Under the pieces are notes generated by a model. The model searched no databases and was not told where the DNA came from. It saw only the letters and a list, made by a program, of their open reading frames with translations. The position numbers were made by a program, and so were the translations under genes. Of a stretch of 64,000 bases of DNA, positions 33,500-45,753 are shown piece after piece. Source of the DNA: Bosea sp. 124. GTDB taxonomy: Bacteria; Pseudomonadota; Alphaproteobacteria; Rhizobiales; Beijerinckiaceae. Positions within the stretch are counted from its first letter, which is position 1, and every line of letters starts with the position of its first letter. The DNA lies in assembly GCF_003046175.1 (NCBI RefSeq), contig NZ_PZZM01000001.1, positions 3,861,001 through 3,925,000 of the forward strand, given 5' to 3'.

Positions 33500-34927
33500 A
33501 TGATCCCAATTCCGGCTTTGGACGGCGATGGCGGCACGCGGGTCGGGCTCGTGATGCAGGCGGTCCGGTCGCGCATCTCCGGGCGTCTGCTGGCTCCCGG
33601 TGCGAGGCTGCCCTCGATCCGGGCGTTCGCCGAAACGACGGGCGTGTCGAAATCCACCGTGGTCGAGGCCTATGACCGGCTCGCCGCCGAAGGCGTAATC
33701 CAGGCGCGGCGCGGCTCCGGCTTCTATGTCGCGGGCCATGCGCCACCGTTCTCGCTCGCCGATCTCGGCCCCAGGCTGGAACGCGCCGTCGATCCGTTCT
33801 GGGTCTCGCGGCAGTCGCTCGATGCCGGGGAAGGGGTCCTGAAGCCGGGCTGTGGCTGGCTGCCGGCGGAGTGGCTGCCACAGGACAGCCTGCGCCGGGG
33901 GCTGAGGTCCCTGTCGCGCGCGCCGGCCGAGACGCTCGCCGATTACGGCACGCCGCTGGGGCTCTCAGCCCTGCGGCAGCTCCTGGCCCGTCGCATGGCG
34001 GGCCACGGCCTCGAGGCTGCGCCGGACCAGATCATGCTGACGGAATCCGGCACGCAGGCGCTCGATCTCGTCTGCAGCTTCCTGGTCGAGCCGGGCGACA
34101 CGGTGCTCGTCGACGACCCCTGCTATTACAACTTCCATGCCCTGCTGCGGGCGCATCGCGTCCGGCTCGTCGGCGTGCCCTATACCCGCCACGGGCCGGA
34201 TACCGCCCTGTTCGAGCAGGCTCTGGCGGAGCATCGTCCGCGCCTCTACATCACCAATTCGGCGCTCCATAACCCGACCGGCGCGACGCTGTCCCCGGTC
34301 GTCGCGCATCGCCTGCTCAAGCTCTCCGAGCCGTTCGGGTTGACGATCGTCGAGGACGACATCCTCGCCGATTTCGAACCAGAGCCGTCGCCGCGCCTGG
34401 CCGCCTATGACGGGCTCGAGCGGGTTGTCCAGATCGGCAGCTTTTCCAAATCGCTCTCGGCCTCGGTGCGCTGCGGCTATATCGCGGCGCGGCCGGACTG
34501 GATCGAGCGGCTGATCGATCTGAAGATCGCAGCCTCCTTCGGCACCGGCCGGCTCGCGGCCGAACTCGTCCTGACCGTGCTGAGGGATGGCAGCTATCGC
34601 AAGCACATGGACGGGCTGCGCGGCCGCCTCGCACGGGCCATGGGCGAGACCTCGGCCCGGCTCAGGGCCATGGGCATCCTGCCTTGGATCGAACCGCGTG
34701 GCGGTATGTTCCTGTGGTGCGAATTGCCGGACGGGCTGGATGCGTCCGTGATCGCGCGGCAGCTTCTGGCGGAGGGCATCGTGCTGGCGCCGGGCAATGT
34801 CTACAGCCTGTCGCAGACGGCCAACCGCTTCCTGCGCTTCAATGTGGCGCAGTCCGGCGATCCGCGGCTGTTCAGCGCGCTCGGGCGGGCAATGGGCGCT
34901 GCTGAGAGGCGCGGCGCCGCGGAATAG
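33500..34927 (+). CDS. MocR-type transcriptional regulator (GntR HTH plus aminotransferase domain)
   Basis: The 475-residue protein has an N-terminal GntR winged helix (about 12-80; GARLPSIRAFAETTGVSKST, VVEAYDRLAAEGVIQARRGS) and a C-terminal class-I aminotransferase-like domain that binds pyridoxal phosphate. The PLP-binding end of the fold is seen in LYITNSALHNPTG, LTIVEDDILADFEP and the lysine context VQIGSFSKSLSASVRCGY. MocR proteins sense amino acids, GABA or pyridoxal compounds. GGAGG precedes the ATG. It probably regulates itself and the divergent EamA gene from the operator at 33456-33481. Confidence 0.9.
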   Translation: MIPIPALDGDGGTRVGLVMQAVRSRISGRLLAPGARLPSIRAFAETTGVSKSTVVEAYDRLAAEGVIQARRGSGFYVAGHAPPFSLADLGPRLERAVDPFWVSRQSLDAGEGVLKPGCGWLPAEWLPQDSLRRGLRSLSRAPAETLADYGTPLGLSALRQLLARRMAGHGLEAAPDQIMLTESGTQALDLVCSFLVEPGDTVLVDDPCYYNFHALLRAHRVRLVGVPYTRHGPDTALFEQALAEHRPRLYITNSALHNPTGATLSPVVAHRLLKLSEPFGLTIVEDDILADFEPEPSPRLAAYDGLERVVQIGSFSKSLSASVRCGYIAARPDWIERLIDLKIAASFGTGRLAAELVLTVLRDGSYRKHMDGLRGRLARAMGETSARLRAMGILPWIEPRGGMFLWCELPDGLDASVIARQLLAEGIVLAPGNVYSLSQTANRFLRFNVAQSGDPRLFSALGRAMGAAERRGAAE

Positions 34928-34956
34928 ATTGGGCTTGCGCAAACACCGTTCTCGAC

Positions 34957-34972
34957 ATAAAGATATCTTTAT
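34957..34972. promoter_or_regulatory. ArsR-type operator before the methionine operon
   Basis: ATAAAGATATCTTTAT is a perfect 16-bp palindrome, followed at once by a further ATATCTTT, giving overlapping AAAGATATCTTTATATCTTT-like repeats. It lies 33 bp before the ArsR-methyltransferase start in the only AT-rich stretch of this region. ArsR proteins bind such palindromes; SahR, an ArsR-family regulator of the methionine/S-adenosylhomocysteine cycle in Proteobacteria, is the nearest known precedent. Confidence 0.6.
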
Positions 34973-35005
34973 ATCTTTTTCTGCGTCGACACGGAGTTTG
35001 CGCGC

Positions 35006-36019
35006 TTGCGTCAGCCGACCACGCTCTCCTCGGATGTCCTGCTTGCCGGCCTGCGCGCCGCTGGCGAGGAGACGCGGCTGCGCATTCTGGCGCTGCTGTC
35101 GGAGGGGGAGCTGTCGGTGTCGGACCTGACCGACATCCTCGGGCAGTCGCAGCCGCGCATTTCGCGCCACCTCAAGTTGTTGGCAGAGGCCGGGCTGGTG
35201 AGGCGCTCCCGCGAGGGCGCCTGGGCCTTCTTCCGCCTCGACGAGACCGGGGCGGGCGGCGCCTTCGCCGCGTCGCTTGCGGCCTGGCTCGACAGGTCCG
35301 ATCCGGTTTTGGCGGCAGATCGTGAGCGTCTTGCGGCGGTGCGCGGCACGCGGGCGGAGGTCGCGCAGAATTATTTCGCCAGCGTCGCGCGAGACTGGGA
35401 CCGTCTGCGCACGCTGCACGTGCCCGACGATGCAGTCGAGGGCGCGGTCGAAGCCGCTGTCGGCAAGGGCACGCCCGGCAGCATGCTCGATCTCGGCACG
35501 GGCACGGGCCGCATGCTGCAGCGGGTCGCGCCGAAATTCGGCCGGGCAGTGGGCGTCGATGCGAACCACGCCATGCTCGCCGTGGCGCGCGCCAATCTGG
35601 AGAAGGCCGGGCTCTCCCGCGTGGAACTGCGCCAGGGCGACATCTACGCGCTGCCTTTCCCGCGCGGAAGCTTCGACCTCGTCATCATCCACCAGGTCCT
35701 GCATTTCCTCGACGATCCTGGCCGCGCGGTGAGGGAGGCTGCCGCGATGCTGAGCCCCGGCGGGCGGTTGATCGTGGTCGATTTCGCGCCCCATGAGATG
35801 GAATTCCTGCGGACCGAGCATGCCCATCGCCGGCTCGGCTTCTCGCGGGCGCAGATCGCCGGCTGGTTCGCGGAAGCCGGGCTCGCCTGCGATCTGTCCG
35901 AAGAGATCACGCTCGCAGGCGGCGTTTCGGGCCAGTTGCCGGTCATGCTCTGGCGGGGATGCGACCGGCGCGTCCAGTCCGATCCGCCGGTGCGGCAGAA
36001 CAATCTAGAGGTGGCCTGA
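35006..36019 (+). CDS. ArsR-family regulator fused to a SAM methyltransferase domain
   Basis: The 337-residue protein joins an ArsR winged helix (about 15-80; GEETRLRILALLSEGELSVS, QSQPRISRHLKLLAEAGLV) to a class-I SAM-dependent methyltransferase domain (about 145-270; MLDLGTGTGRMLQRVAPKFG, VDANHAMLAVARANLEKAG, YALPFPRGSFDLVIIHQVLH). No arsenic-binding cysteine pair is evident. Being first in an operon with metF and metH, it is best read as a regulator sensing SAM or SAH through its C-domain, a SahR-like role; this is inference. TTG 35006 has GGAG 9 bases upstream. metF starts at its stop codon. Confidence 0.82.
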   Translation: MRQPTTLSSDVLLAGLRAAGEETRLRILALLSEGELSVSDLTDILGQSQPRISRHLKLLAEAGLVRRSREGAWAFFRLDETGAGGAFAASLAAWLDRSDPVLAADRERLAAVRGTRAEVAQNYFASVARDWDRLRTLHVPDDAVEGAVEAAVGKGTPGSMLDLGTGTGRMLQRVAPKFGRAVGVDANHAMLAVARANLEKAGLSRVELRQGDIYALPFPRGSFDLVIIHQVLHFLDDPGRAVREAAAMLSPGGRLIVVDFAPHEMEFLRTEHAHRRLGFSRAQIAGWFAEAGLACDLSEEITLAGGVSGQLPVMLWRGCDRRVQSDPPVRQNNLEVA

Positions 36020-36930
36020 TGACTGCGTTTCGCCCGAGCCGGCACGGCTCCCGCCGCCCGAAGGTGTCCTTCGAGTTCTTCCCGCCGAAGAGCGAGGAGA
36101 TGGAGGTCGCGCTCTGGGAGAGCGTGCGCCGGCTCGAGCCGCTCGGACCCTCCTTCGTTTCGGTGACCTATGGCGCCGGCGGCTCGACGCGGGAGCGCAC
36201 GCATTCGACCGTCAAGCGCATGGTCGAGGAGACCGGGCTGAAGCCGGCCGCGCACCTGACCTGTGTTTCGGCCTCGCGCGACGAGGTCGACGAGGTCATC
36301 CGGGCCTATTGGGATGCCGGGGTGCGCCATGTCGTGGCGCTGCGCGGCGATCCCGCCGGTGGGCTCGGCACGGTCTACGAGCCGCATCCGCAGGGCTATC
36401 ACCAGACCTCGGATCTTGTCGCCGGGCTCAGGCGCATCGGTGATTTCGAGGTCACGGTCTCGGCCTATCCGGAGAAGCATCCGGAAGCGGCCTCGCTCGA
36501 CGCCGATATCGAGGCGTTGAAGAAGAAGGTCGATGCCGGGGCGACCCGCGCGATTACCCAGTTCTTCTTCGATAACGACGTCTATTTCCGCTATCTCGAC
36601 AAGGTGCGGGCGGCGGGTATCGATATTCCGATCCTGCCCGGCATCGTGCCGGTCCAGAACTTCAGGCAGACCGCCAATTTCGCCCGCAAGACCGGGGCGA
36701 GCGTGCCGCAATGGCTGGCCGACCGCTTCGAGGGGCTGGAGGAGGACGCGGCGACGCGCCGGCTGGTGGCCGCCGCCGTCTGCGCCGAACAGGCGCTCGA
36801 CCTGATCGATCGCGGCGCGAGCGACCTGCATTTCTACACGATGAATAAAGCCGACCTGGTCTATGCGATCTGCCATCTGGTCGGGGTCAAGCCCGAGCCG
36901 GCGGTGGCGCAGGCCGCGGCGGCTGCGTGA
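36019..36930 (+). CDS. metF: 5,10-methylenetetrahydrofolate reductase MetF
   Basis: The 303-residue FAD enzyme reduces 5,10-methylene-THF to 5-methyl-THF, the methyl donor for MetH. Motifs: VSFEFFPPKSEEMEVALWES, SVTYGAGGSTRERTHSTV, AHLTCVSASRDEVDEVI, ALRGDPAGG and ITQFFFDNDVYFRYLD. Its ATG shares one base with the stop of the ArsR-methyltransferase gene, implying coupling. A long extragenic inverted repeat, not a promoter, occupies most of the gap to metH. Confidence 0.95.
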   Translation: MTAFRPSRHGSRRPKVSFEFFPPKSEEMEVALWESVRRLEPLGPSFVSVTYGAGGSTRERTHSTVKRMVEETGLKPAAHLTCVSASRDEVDEVIRAYWDAGVRHVVALRGDPAGGLGTVYEPHPQGYHQTSDLVAGLRRIGDFEVTVSAYPEKHPEAASLDADIEALKKKVDAGATRAITQFFFDNDVYFRYLDKVRAAGIDIPILPGIVPVQNFRQTANFARKTGASVPQWLADRFEGLEEDAATRRLVAAAVCAEQALDLIDRGASDLHFYTMNKADLVYAICHLVGVKPEPAVAQAAAAA

Positions 36931-36937
36931 TTTGACC

Positions 36938-37051
36938 GCCCTCATCCTGAGGAGCCGCCGAAGGCGGCGTCTCGAAGGATGGTCCAGGAGGTTCCGGAGA
37001 CATCTGGAGCATCCTTCGAGACGGCCCTGCGGGCCTCCTCAGGATGAGGGC
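36938..37051. repeat. 114-bp imperfect extragenic inverted repeat
   Basis: The outer arms (GCCCTCATCCTGAGGAG and CTCCTCAGGATGAGGGC) and inner arms (CGTCTCGAAGGATG and CATCCTTCGAGACG) pair across a small unpaired centre (about 36982-37009), with extra local hairpins (CCGCCGAAGGCGG, GGCCCTGCGGGCC). The overall shape is a long cruciform found as a dispersed element in several alphaproteobacterial genomes. It separates metF from metH and could form a strong RNA structure within the mRNA. Confidence 0.8.
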
Positions 37052-37096
37052 TATAGAGTTCTAAAGGCGTAGTTCCGGTTCCACGAAAGCGTGACG

Positions 37097-40852
<3,756 letters not shown>

Positions 40853-41031
40853 CACGGGCACCACGCGCCTCCCCTTTCCCCGCCGTGAGCCCGGGAGAGG
40901 GAGAGGCCCAGCGCTGCGTTTCGGACGCTGAGGGGGTATTTTACAGCCGCTGTCTGTTTGAATTCCCGGCCCCGCTGGTATAGGCGATCCGTGCCGGGAT
41001 CGACCGGCGGTTCTTGCTGCACGGGGCGGAT

Positions 41032-41337
41032 ATGGCGGGCGACGACGACGATTACGTCTATGACGAGGTCACGGGCGAGTGGCGCCCGGCTTCGGAGATG
41101 GCCTCCGCGGCGGCGCCCGGACGTGCGGAGGTCCGCGATGCCGCCGGCAACATCCTCGCCGACGGCGACTCGGTGGTCCTGATCAAGGATCTCAAGGTCA
41201 AGGGCGCCGGCCAGACGCTGAAGCAGGGCACCGTGATCAAGACGATCCGCCTGACCGACGATCCCGATGAGATCGACTGCCGCCATGACTCGATCAGAGG
41301 GCTCGTCCTGCGCACGGAATTCGTCCGAAAGCGCTGA
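41032..41337 (+). CDS. PhnA-domain protein without zinc ribbon
   Basis: The 101-residue protein matches PhnA/YjdM in its C-terminal domain: VRDAAGNILADGDSVVLIKD, LKVKGAGQTLKQGTVIK, IRLTDDPDEIDCRHDSIRGL and VLRTEFVRK. The N-terminal zinc ribbon of PhnA is gone: the region DDDYVYDEVTGEWRPASEM keeps the spacing but has no cysteine. PhnA was once tied to phosphonate use, but its function is unknown. GGGGCGG precedes ATG 41032; a TTG at 41014 would add six residues. An acetyltransferase gene starts 1 base after the stop. Confidence 0.8.
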   Translation: MAGDDDDYVYDEVTGEWRPASEMASAAAPGRAEVRDAAGNILADGDSVVLIKDLKVKGAGQTLKQGTVIKTIRLTDDPDEIDCRHDSIRGLVLRTEFVRKR

Positions 41338-41338
41338 G

Positions 41339-41770
41339 ATGACCGCACTTTCCTGCCACATTCGCAAGGCGACGCCAGCCGACCAGCCGCGCATCCACGC
41401 GATCCGGATGGGCGTGAGCGAGAACGTGCTCTCCGATCCGTCCAGGGTGACGGATCAAGAGATCGCCTGGTATCGCGAGCAGGCCGTATTCCTGGTGGCC
41501 GATGACGGCGGCGAGGTGGTCGCGTTTTCCTGCGCCAACCATCAGACGGGGCTGGTCTGGGCGCTTTTCGTCGATCCCGCCCATGAGGGGCGCGGCCATG
41601 GTCGGGCGCTGCTCGATGCGGCTCTGGAGCGGCTCAAGGCCGTCGGCCACGCACAGGCCCATCTTTCGACCGGCGCCGGCACGCGGGCGGAGCGTTTCTA
41701 TCGCCGCCATGGCTGGCGCGACATGGGGCGCGACCTCGACGGTCAGATCGTCTTCGTCAGGGCGCTCTGA
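41339..41770 (+). CDS. GNAT-family N-acetyltransferase
   Basis: The 143-residue protein has the GNAT fold, with acetyl-CoA-binding signature VDPAHEGRGHGRALLDAALE (Q/RxxGxG/A form) at about residues 80-100 and RAERFYRRHGWRDMGRDLDG near the end. Substrate is unknown. The ATG follows the PhnA-like stop by one base and the two are probably co-transcribed. The next gene lies 120 bp on. Confidence 0.85.
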   Translation: MTALSCHIRKATPADQPRIHAIRMGVSENVLSDPSRVTDQEIAWYREQAVFLVADDGGEVVAFSCANHQTGLVWALFVDPAHEGRGHGRALLDAALERLKAVGHAQAHLSTGAGTRAERFYRRHGWRDMGRDLDGQIVFVRAL

Positions 41771-41893
41771 CGGCGACCTTGCGGCTGCGCCATGGTCATC
41801 CTGCGCCGTTGCAACCGCGCGGGCATTGAAGCTGCCATTGCGCTGCAACATCTTGTCGGCATCGAACGGTTTTCATCCGACAGAGGCTCGACC

Positions 41894-42463
41894 ATGACCA
41901 AGATCGCGATCGTCTTTCATTCCGGCTATGGCCACACCAAGAAGGTCGCCGAGACCGTGCAGGCGGGCGCTGCCGCCGCGGGCGCCAGTGTCGATCTCGT
42001 CGCTATCGACGCCGAGGGCAATGTTCCGGAAGCCGGCTGGGAGACGCTGAAGGCCGCTGACGGTATCATCTTCGGCTCGCCGACCTATATGGGCATGGTC
42101 TCCTGGCAGTTCAAAAAGTTTGCCGACGCCTCGAGCAAGCCCTGGTACACGATGGACTGGAAGGGCAAGGTCGCCGCCGGCTTCACCAATTCGGCGACGC
42201 TGAACGGCGACAAGGGCTCGACCATCGCCTATCTCTCGACGCTCGCCGCCCAGCACAAGATGCTCTGGACCGGCACTGGCATGCACCCGTCCAACGCCAA
42301 GGCCCATGGCCGCGACGACCTCAACCATCTCGGCGGCTATCTCGGCTTGCTCGTGACGTCGCCGTCGGATGCCGGCGTCGACGAGATGGTCGCGGGCGAT
42401 CTGAAGACGGCCGAAGCCTTCGGCCGGAATGTCGCCGAAGTGGTGAAGAGCGTGAAGGGCTGA
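41894..42463 (+). CDS. Flavodoxin-like FMN protein (NAD(P)H:quinone oxidoreductase type)
   Basis: The 189-residue protein has a flavodoxin fold close to the WrbA group: IAIVFHSGYGHTKKVAETVQ with the FMN phosphate loop, ADGIIFGSPTYMGMVSWQFK, and KVAAGFTNSATLNGDKGST. WrbA-like proteins reduce quinones by two electrons. Compared with WrbA it lacks parts of the insert in the middle, so the exact class is open. ATG 41894 is preferred as it begins the first beta strand; the longer frame upstream has no ribosome-binding site. Confidence 0.85.
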   Translation: MTKIAIVFHSGYGHTKKVAETVQAGAAAAGASVDLVAIDAEGNVPEAGWETLKAADGIIFGSPTYMGMVSWQFKKFADASSKPWYTMDWKGKVAAGFTNSATLNGDKGSTIAYLSTLAAQHKMLWTGTGMHPSNAKAHGRDDLNHLGGYLGLLVTSPSDAGVDEMVAGDLKTAEAFGRNVAEVVKSVKG

Positions 42464-42578
42464 GCTCCTTTTCTCCACGCATTATGATTTGGCAGGGCCG
42501 TGATCCGGGCAGGGTCGCGGCCCTGCCGTTTTGGGCCGCCCGCGAGAACGGGGCAGGCGGACCGGAACGTCCGCGGCG

Positions 42579-43517
42579 TCAGACCGCGAGCGAGGAGGCC
42601 GCGACCGGCCTCGCGATCATGCCGTCGAAGATGCGAACCCGGCTCTGGCCGGCGGCCCTGGCGACGTAGAGCGCCGCGTCGGCTTCGGCGAAGAGCTTCT
42701 TGGGGTCGTGCCGGTGCGTCGGCTTCATCATCGCGGCGCCGACCGAGATGCCGATGCCGATCGCCTGCGCCTCGCGCGGCACCGGGCGCGACAGCAGCCT
42801 GTGGGCGCCGTCCAGCGTCGTCGCCAGGGCGGCATGCCCGCCGGGAACCCGCAGCAGCAGCGCGAATTCGCAGCCGCCGATGCGCGAGACCAGGATCGCG
42901 TCGGGAAAAAGCCGCGCCAGCCGCTCGCCGAGGCAGCGCAGGCAGTCATTGGCGCCGGCATGGTCATGCCGGTCCCGGATCGCTTCGAAATCGTCGACGC
43001 AGAGCACGGCCAGGGCAAAGCCATGCGAGCCTTCGGCATGGCGGCTCAGTTCGCGGATGGCGTCCTCGAAGGCGCGGCGGTTCGCGAGGCCCGTCAGCGG
43101 ATCGCTGCCGGCGAGCGTGACGAGCCCGTCCCACATCTTCTTCTCGGCGGTGATATCCTGCTTCGAGCCGAAGATGCGGACGGGCCGCGCGTGCTCGTAG
43201 CCCACGCCGACGCGCAGGCGCATCCAGCGGCTTTGCCCGGCAGTCCGAAGCTGGCAGTCTAGGGAAAAGCCCTTCCCGGTCTGGATGGCGGCGGCGCGGC
43301 GCTGATCCATCTCGCTGCGGCTCTGGCTCTGATAGACGTCGAGCGTCGCAGCGCGCTTGAGCGCCGAGCCGCGCTGCAGGCCGAACAGGTCGTAGACCTC
43401 GTCGGTCCAGGTCAGCACTTCGGTCGCGAGATCGCACGACCAGGCGCCCCCCGGCCCGAGCGTCGCCTGCTCGTAGAGGCTGCTGGCGGCGAGGGCGGGA
43501 CTGGGATGATGGTTCAA
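42579..43517 (-). CDS. PAS-GGDEF protein with degenerate GGDEF motif
   Basis: The 312-residue cytoplasmic protein has a PAS domain (about 20-120; WTDEVYDLFGLQRGSALKR, RIFGSKQDITAEKK) and a GGDEF domain (about 135-300; LAGSDPLTGLANRRAFEDAI, AEADAALYVARAAGQSRV). The catalytic loop reads RIGGCEFALLL, with Cys in place of the metal-binding Asp of GGDEF, so diguanylate cyclase activity is doubtful. It may bind c-di-GMP or GTP as a sensor. No RxxD inhibitory site precedes the loop at the usual spacing. There is no operon neighbour. Confidence 0.85.
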   Translation of the reverse strand: MNHHPSPALAASSLYEQATLGPGGAWSCDLATEVLTWTDEVYDLFGLQRGSALKRAATLDVYQSQSRSEMDQRRAAAIQTGKGFSLDCQLRTAGQSRWMRLRVGVGYEHARPVRIFGSKQDITAEKKMWDGLVTLAGSDPLTGLANRRAFEDAIRELSRHAEGSHGFALAVLCVDDFEAIRDRHDHAGANDCLRCLGERLARLFPDAILVSRIGGCEFALLLRVPGGHAALATTLDGAHRLLSRPVPREAQAIGIGISVGAAMMKPTHRHDPKKLFAEADAALYVARAAGQSRVRIFDGMIARPVAASSLAV

Positions 43518-43612
43518 GACGGGCTCCCCGGAGGGACGGATTCAGGCATGTCGGTTCGACGCTACGCAGCACCCGTTAAGCGATCCTTGCCGGGCTGGGG
43601 CAAAGGGAGCGT

Positions 43613-44845
43613 TCATTCGCGCCGCAGCGCCTCGATGGGGTCGAGCCGCGCGGCCTGCCTTGCGGGGTAGAACCCGAAAAACACGCCGATCATGCCGGAC
43701 ACGCCCACAGCGATCAGGATCGTCTCGATCGAGACGACCGACGGCCACCCGGCTATTCGCGCAATCGTGAGCGCCGAGCCGACGCCGAGCGCGATCCCGA
43801 CCGCGCCGCCGATGGTCGCGAGCGTCGTCGCCTCGATCAGGAACTGTGCCAGCACATCGCGCTGCCGTGCGCCGACCGCCAGCCTGAGCCCGATCTCGCG
43901 GGTGCGCTCGGTGACCGAGACCAGCATGATGTTCATGATGCCGATGCCGCCGACGAGCAGCGAGACGCCGGCGACGGCCGCCAGCAGCCAGGACAGGGTG
44001 GTTGCGGCCTGCGTCGCGGTGTTGGCGATCTCGGTCAGGTTGCGGACGATGAAATCATCGTCCTGATCGGCCATCAGGCGGTGGCGCTGGCGCAGCAGCG
44101 CGCCGGTCTGCTCGATACCGGGCGCGATCGCATCCTCGCTGGCGAATTTCACCATGATGGTCTGGACCGAACGGTCGCGGGCATAGTTGCGCCCGATGAT
44201 CCGGCGCCGGCCCGTATCGAGGGGCACGAAGATGACGTCGTCCTGATCCTGCCCCAGCGCCGACTGACCCTTGGGCGCCATCACGCCGATGACCTTGAAG
44301 GGCACGTTGCGGATGCGGAACTGCTGGTCGATCGGGTTCTGCTCGCCGAAGAGATTGCGCGCCACCGTCTGGCCGATGATGGCGACGATCTCGCCCCGGC
44401 GCAGCTCCTCTGGCTCGAACAGGCGGCCCTCGGTGACGTCCCATTCGCGCGCGGCGAAGAAATCGAGGTCCGTCGCCGTGATCTGCGTCGACCAGTTGGT
44501 GCCGGCATAGACGGCCTGGGCGCGGGTGACGATGACGGGTGCGGCGGCCAAGACGTCCTCGATCTCCTTGGCGATCGCTGTCGCATCCTCGTCGGTCAGC
44601 GTCGACGAGGCGCCGGCGCCGAGACGGACGCCGCCCTGCGTCACGTTGCCGGACTGGATGATGGCGAGGTTGGCGCCGAGCGACTTGATCTGCGCGGTCA
44701 CGCGCTCGCGTGCGCCCGAGCCGATCGCGACCATCGCGATGACAGCGGCGACACCGATGATGATGCCGAGCATGGTCAGGGCCGAGCGCAGCGCGTTCGC
44801 GCCGATGGCGGAGAGGGCAGAGCGGACGGCTTCGAAAATGCTCAT
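43613..44845 (-). CDS. MacB-type ABC permease
   Basis: The 410-residue membrane protein has the MacB/FtsX layout: one N-terminal helix (about 20-42, LTMLGIIIGVAAVIAMVAIG), a large periplasmic domain (about 45-280) and three C-terminal helices beginning at LLAAVAGVSLLVGGIGIMNIMLVSV. The ends ERTREIGLRLAVGARQRDV and YPARQAARLDPIEALR are family signatures. It is translationally coupled to the ATPase gene upstream (ATGA overlap) and pairs with the MacA-like adaptor at 45754. Such exporters move macrolides, lipoproteins or peptides through a TolC-like channel, which is not in the window. Confidence 0.92.
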   Translation of the reverse strand: MSIFEAVRSALSAIGANALRSALTMLGIIIGVAAVIAMVAIGSGARERVTAQIKSLGANLAIIQSGNVTQGGVRLGAGASSTLTDEDATAIAKEIEDVLAAAPVIVTRAQAVYAGTNWSTQITATDLDFFAAREWDVTEGRLFEPEELRRGEIVAIIGQTVARNLFGEQNPIDQQFRIRNVPFKVIGVMAPKGQSALGQDQDDVIFVPLDTGRRRIIGRNYARDRSVQTIMVKFASEDAIAPGIEQTGALLRQRHRLMADQDDDFIVRNLTEIANTATQAATTLSWLLAAVAGVSLLVGGIGIMNIMLVSVTERTREIGLRLAVGARQRDVLAQFLIEATTLATIGGAVGIALGVGSALTIARIAGWPSVVSIETILIAVGVSGMIGVFFGFYPARQAARLDPIEALRRE

Positions 44846-45603
44846 ATCACAGCCTCCGCGACGGCCTCGGGCTCGATGACGCCGGCGTCGAGCGCTGCGA
44901 GCGCGGCGCGGGCATCGGCCGGCTGCTGGCGCTGGTCGCTGAGCAGGCGCCCGTCGCGGAAGCGAATGACACGGCGCGCATGGCGCGCGACCTCCGCGTC
45001 ATGGGTGACGAGAACCACGGTGACGCCCTCGCTGTTAAGGTTCTGGAACAAAGCGAGGATCTCGAGGGCGGTGCGGCTATCGAGTGCGCCGGTCGGCTCG
45101 TCGGCGAGCAGCAGGCGCGGCTCGTTGACCAGCGCTCGCGCAATAGCGACGCGCTGCTGCTGGCCGCCGGAGAGCTGCATCGGGCGGTGATGAGCGCGCT
45201 CAGCGAGGCCGACGCGACCGAGCGCGGCGAGCGCCCGCTCGCGGCGCGTTTTCCGGTCGGCTCCGGCATAGACCATCGGCAGTTCGACATTGGCGCAGGC
45301 ATCGACCCGCGGCAGCAGGTTGAACTGCTGGAAGACGAAGCCGAGCTTGCGGTTGCGCAGCTCCGCGAGCCCGTCGCTCCCCAGCGTCTCGACCGCGACG
45401 CCGTCGAGCCGGTAGTGCCCGCCGGTCGGACGGTCGAGGCAGCCGATCAGGTTCATGAAGGTCGATTTGCCCGAGCCGGACGGGCCCATCACCGCGACGA
45501 GATCGCCCGCCTCGATGTCGAGCGAGACGCGGTCGAGCGCGGTGACGCGACCGGAATCGAGATCGTAGACACGGGAAAGTTCGCGGGCTTCGATCAGGGG
45601 CAT
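44842..45603 (-). CDS. MacB-type ABC transporter ATPase
   Basis: The 253-residue ATPase has Walker A GPSGSGKSTFM, signature LSGGQQQRVAIARAL, Walker B LLLADEPTGALDS and the switch His in VLVTHDAEVARHA. This is the LolD/MacB-N class that powers tripartite efflux. The protein is separate from the permease, unlike E. coli MacB where both are fused. ATG 45603 has GGAG 8 bases upstream. A 150-bp gap with no gene separates it from the adaptor gene upstream; that gap holds a GC-rich repeat-like stretch (ATTCTCGGGCGGAGCG and ATCCGGGAATC). Confidence 0.93.
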   Translation of the reverse strand: MPLIEARELSRVYDLDSGRVTALDRVSLDIEAGDLVAVMGPSGSGKSTFMNLIGCLDRPTGGHYRLDGVAVETLGSDGLAELRNRKLGFVFQQFNLLPRVDACANVELPMVYAGADRKTRRERALAALGRVGLAERAHHRPMQLSGGQQQRVAIARALVNEPRLLLADEPTGALDSRTALEILALFQNLNSEGVTVVLVTHDAEVARHARRVIRFRDGRLLSDQRQQPADARAALAALDAGVIEPEAVAEAVI

Positions 45604-45753
45604 GCGGCATGCTCCGCCTGGCGTCGCAGGCACATCATTCTCGGGCGGAGCGAAGCGCGGATCCGGGAATCTTGCGAGCAGAATCCACGGGTTTCCGAGA
45701 TGGCGGGGCAGGCCCGACCATGACGCAGATGGTGCTGTGGCTCCCCATCGCCA

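Noticed and set aside
36931..37096. Cobalamin or SAM riboswitch before metH
   Set aside because: I looked for the B12-box-like and SAM-riboswitch conserved cores and saw none; the gap is taken up by the inverted repeat.
45604..45753. Possible small gene or repeat between the MacB ATPase and MacA-like genes
   Set aside because: Only a loosely palindromic stretch (ATTCTCGGG...) is present, without clear boundaries; no coding signal.
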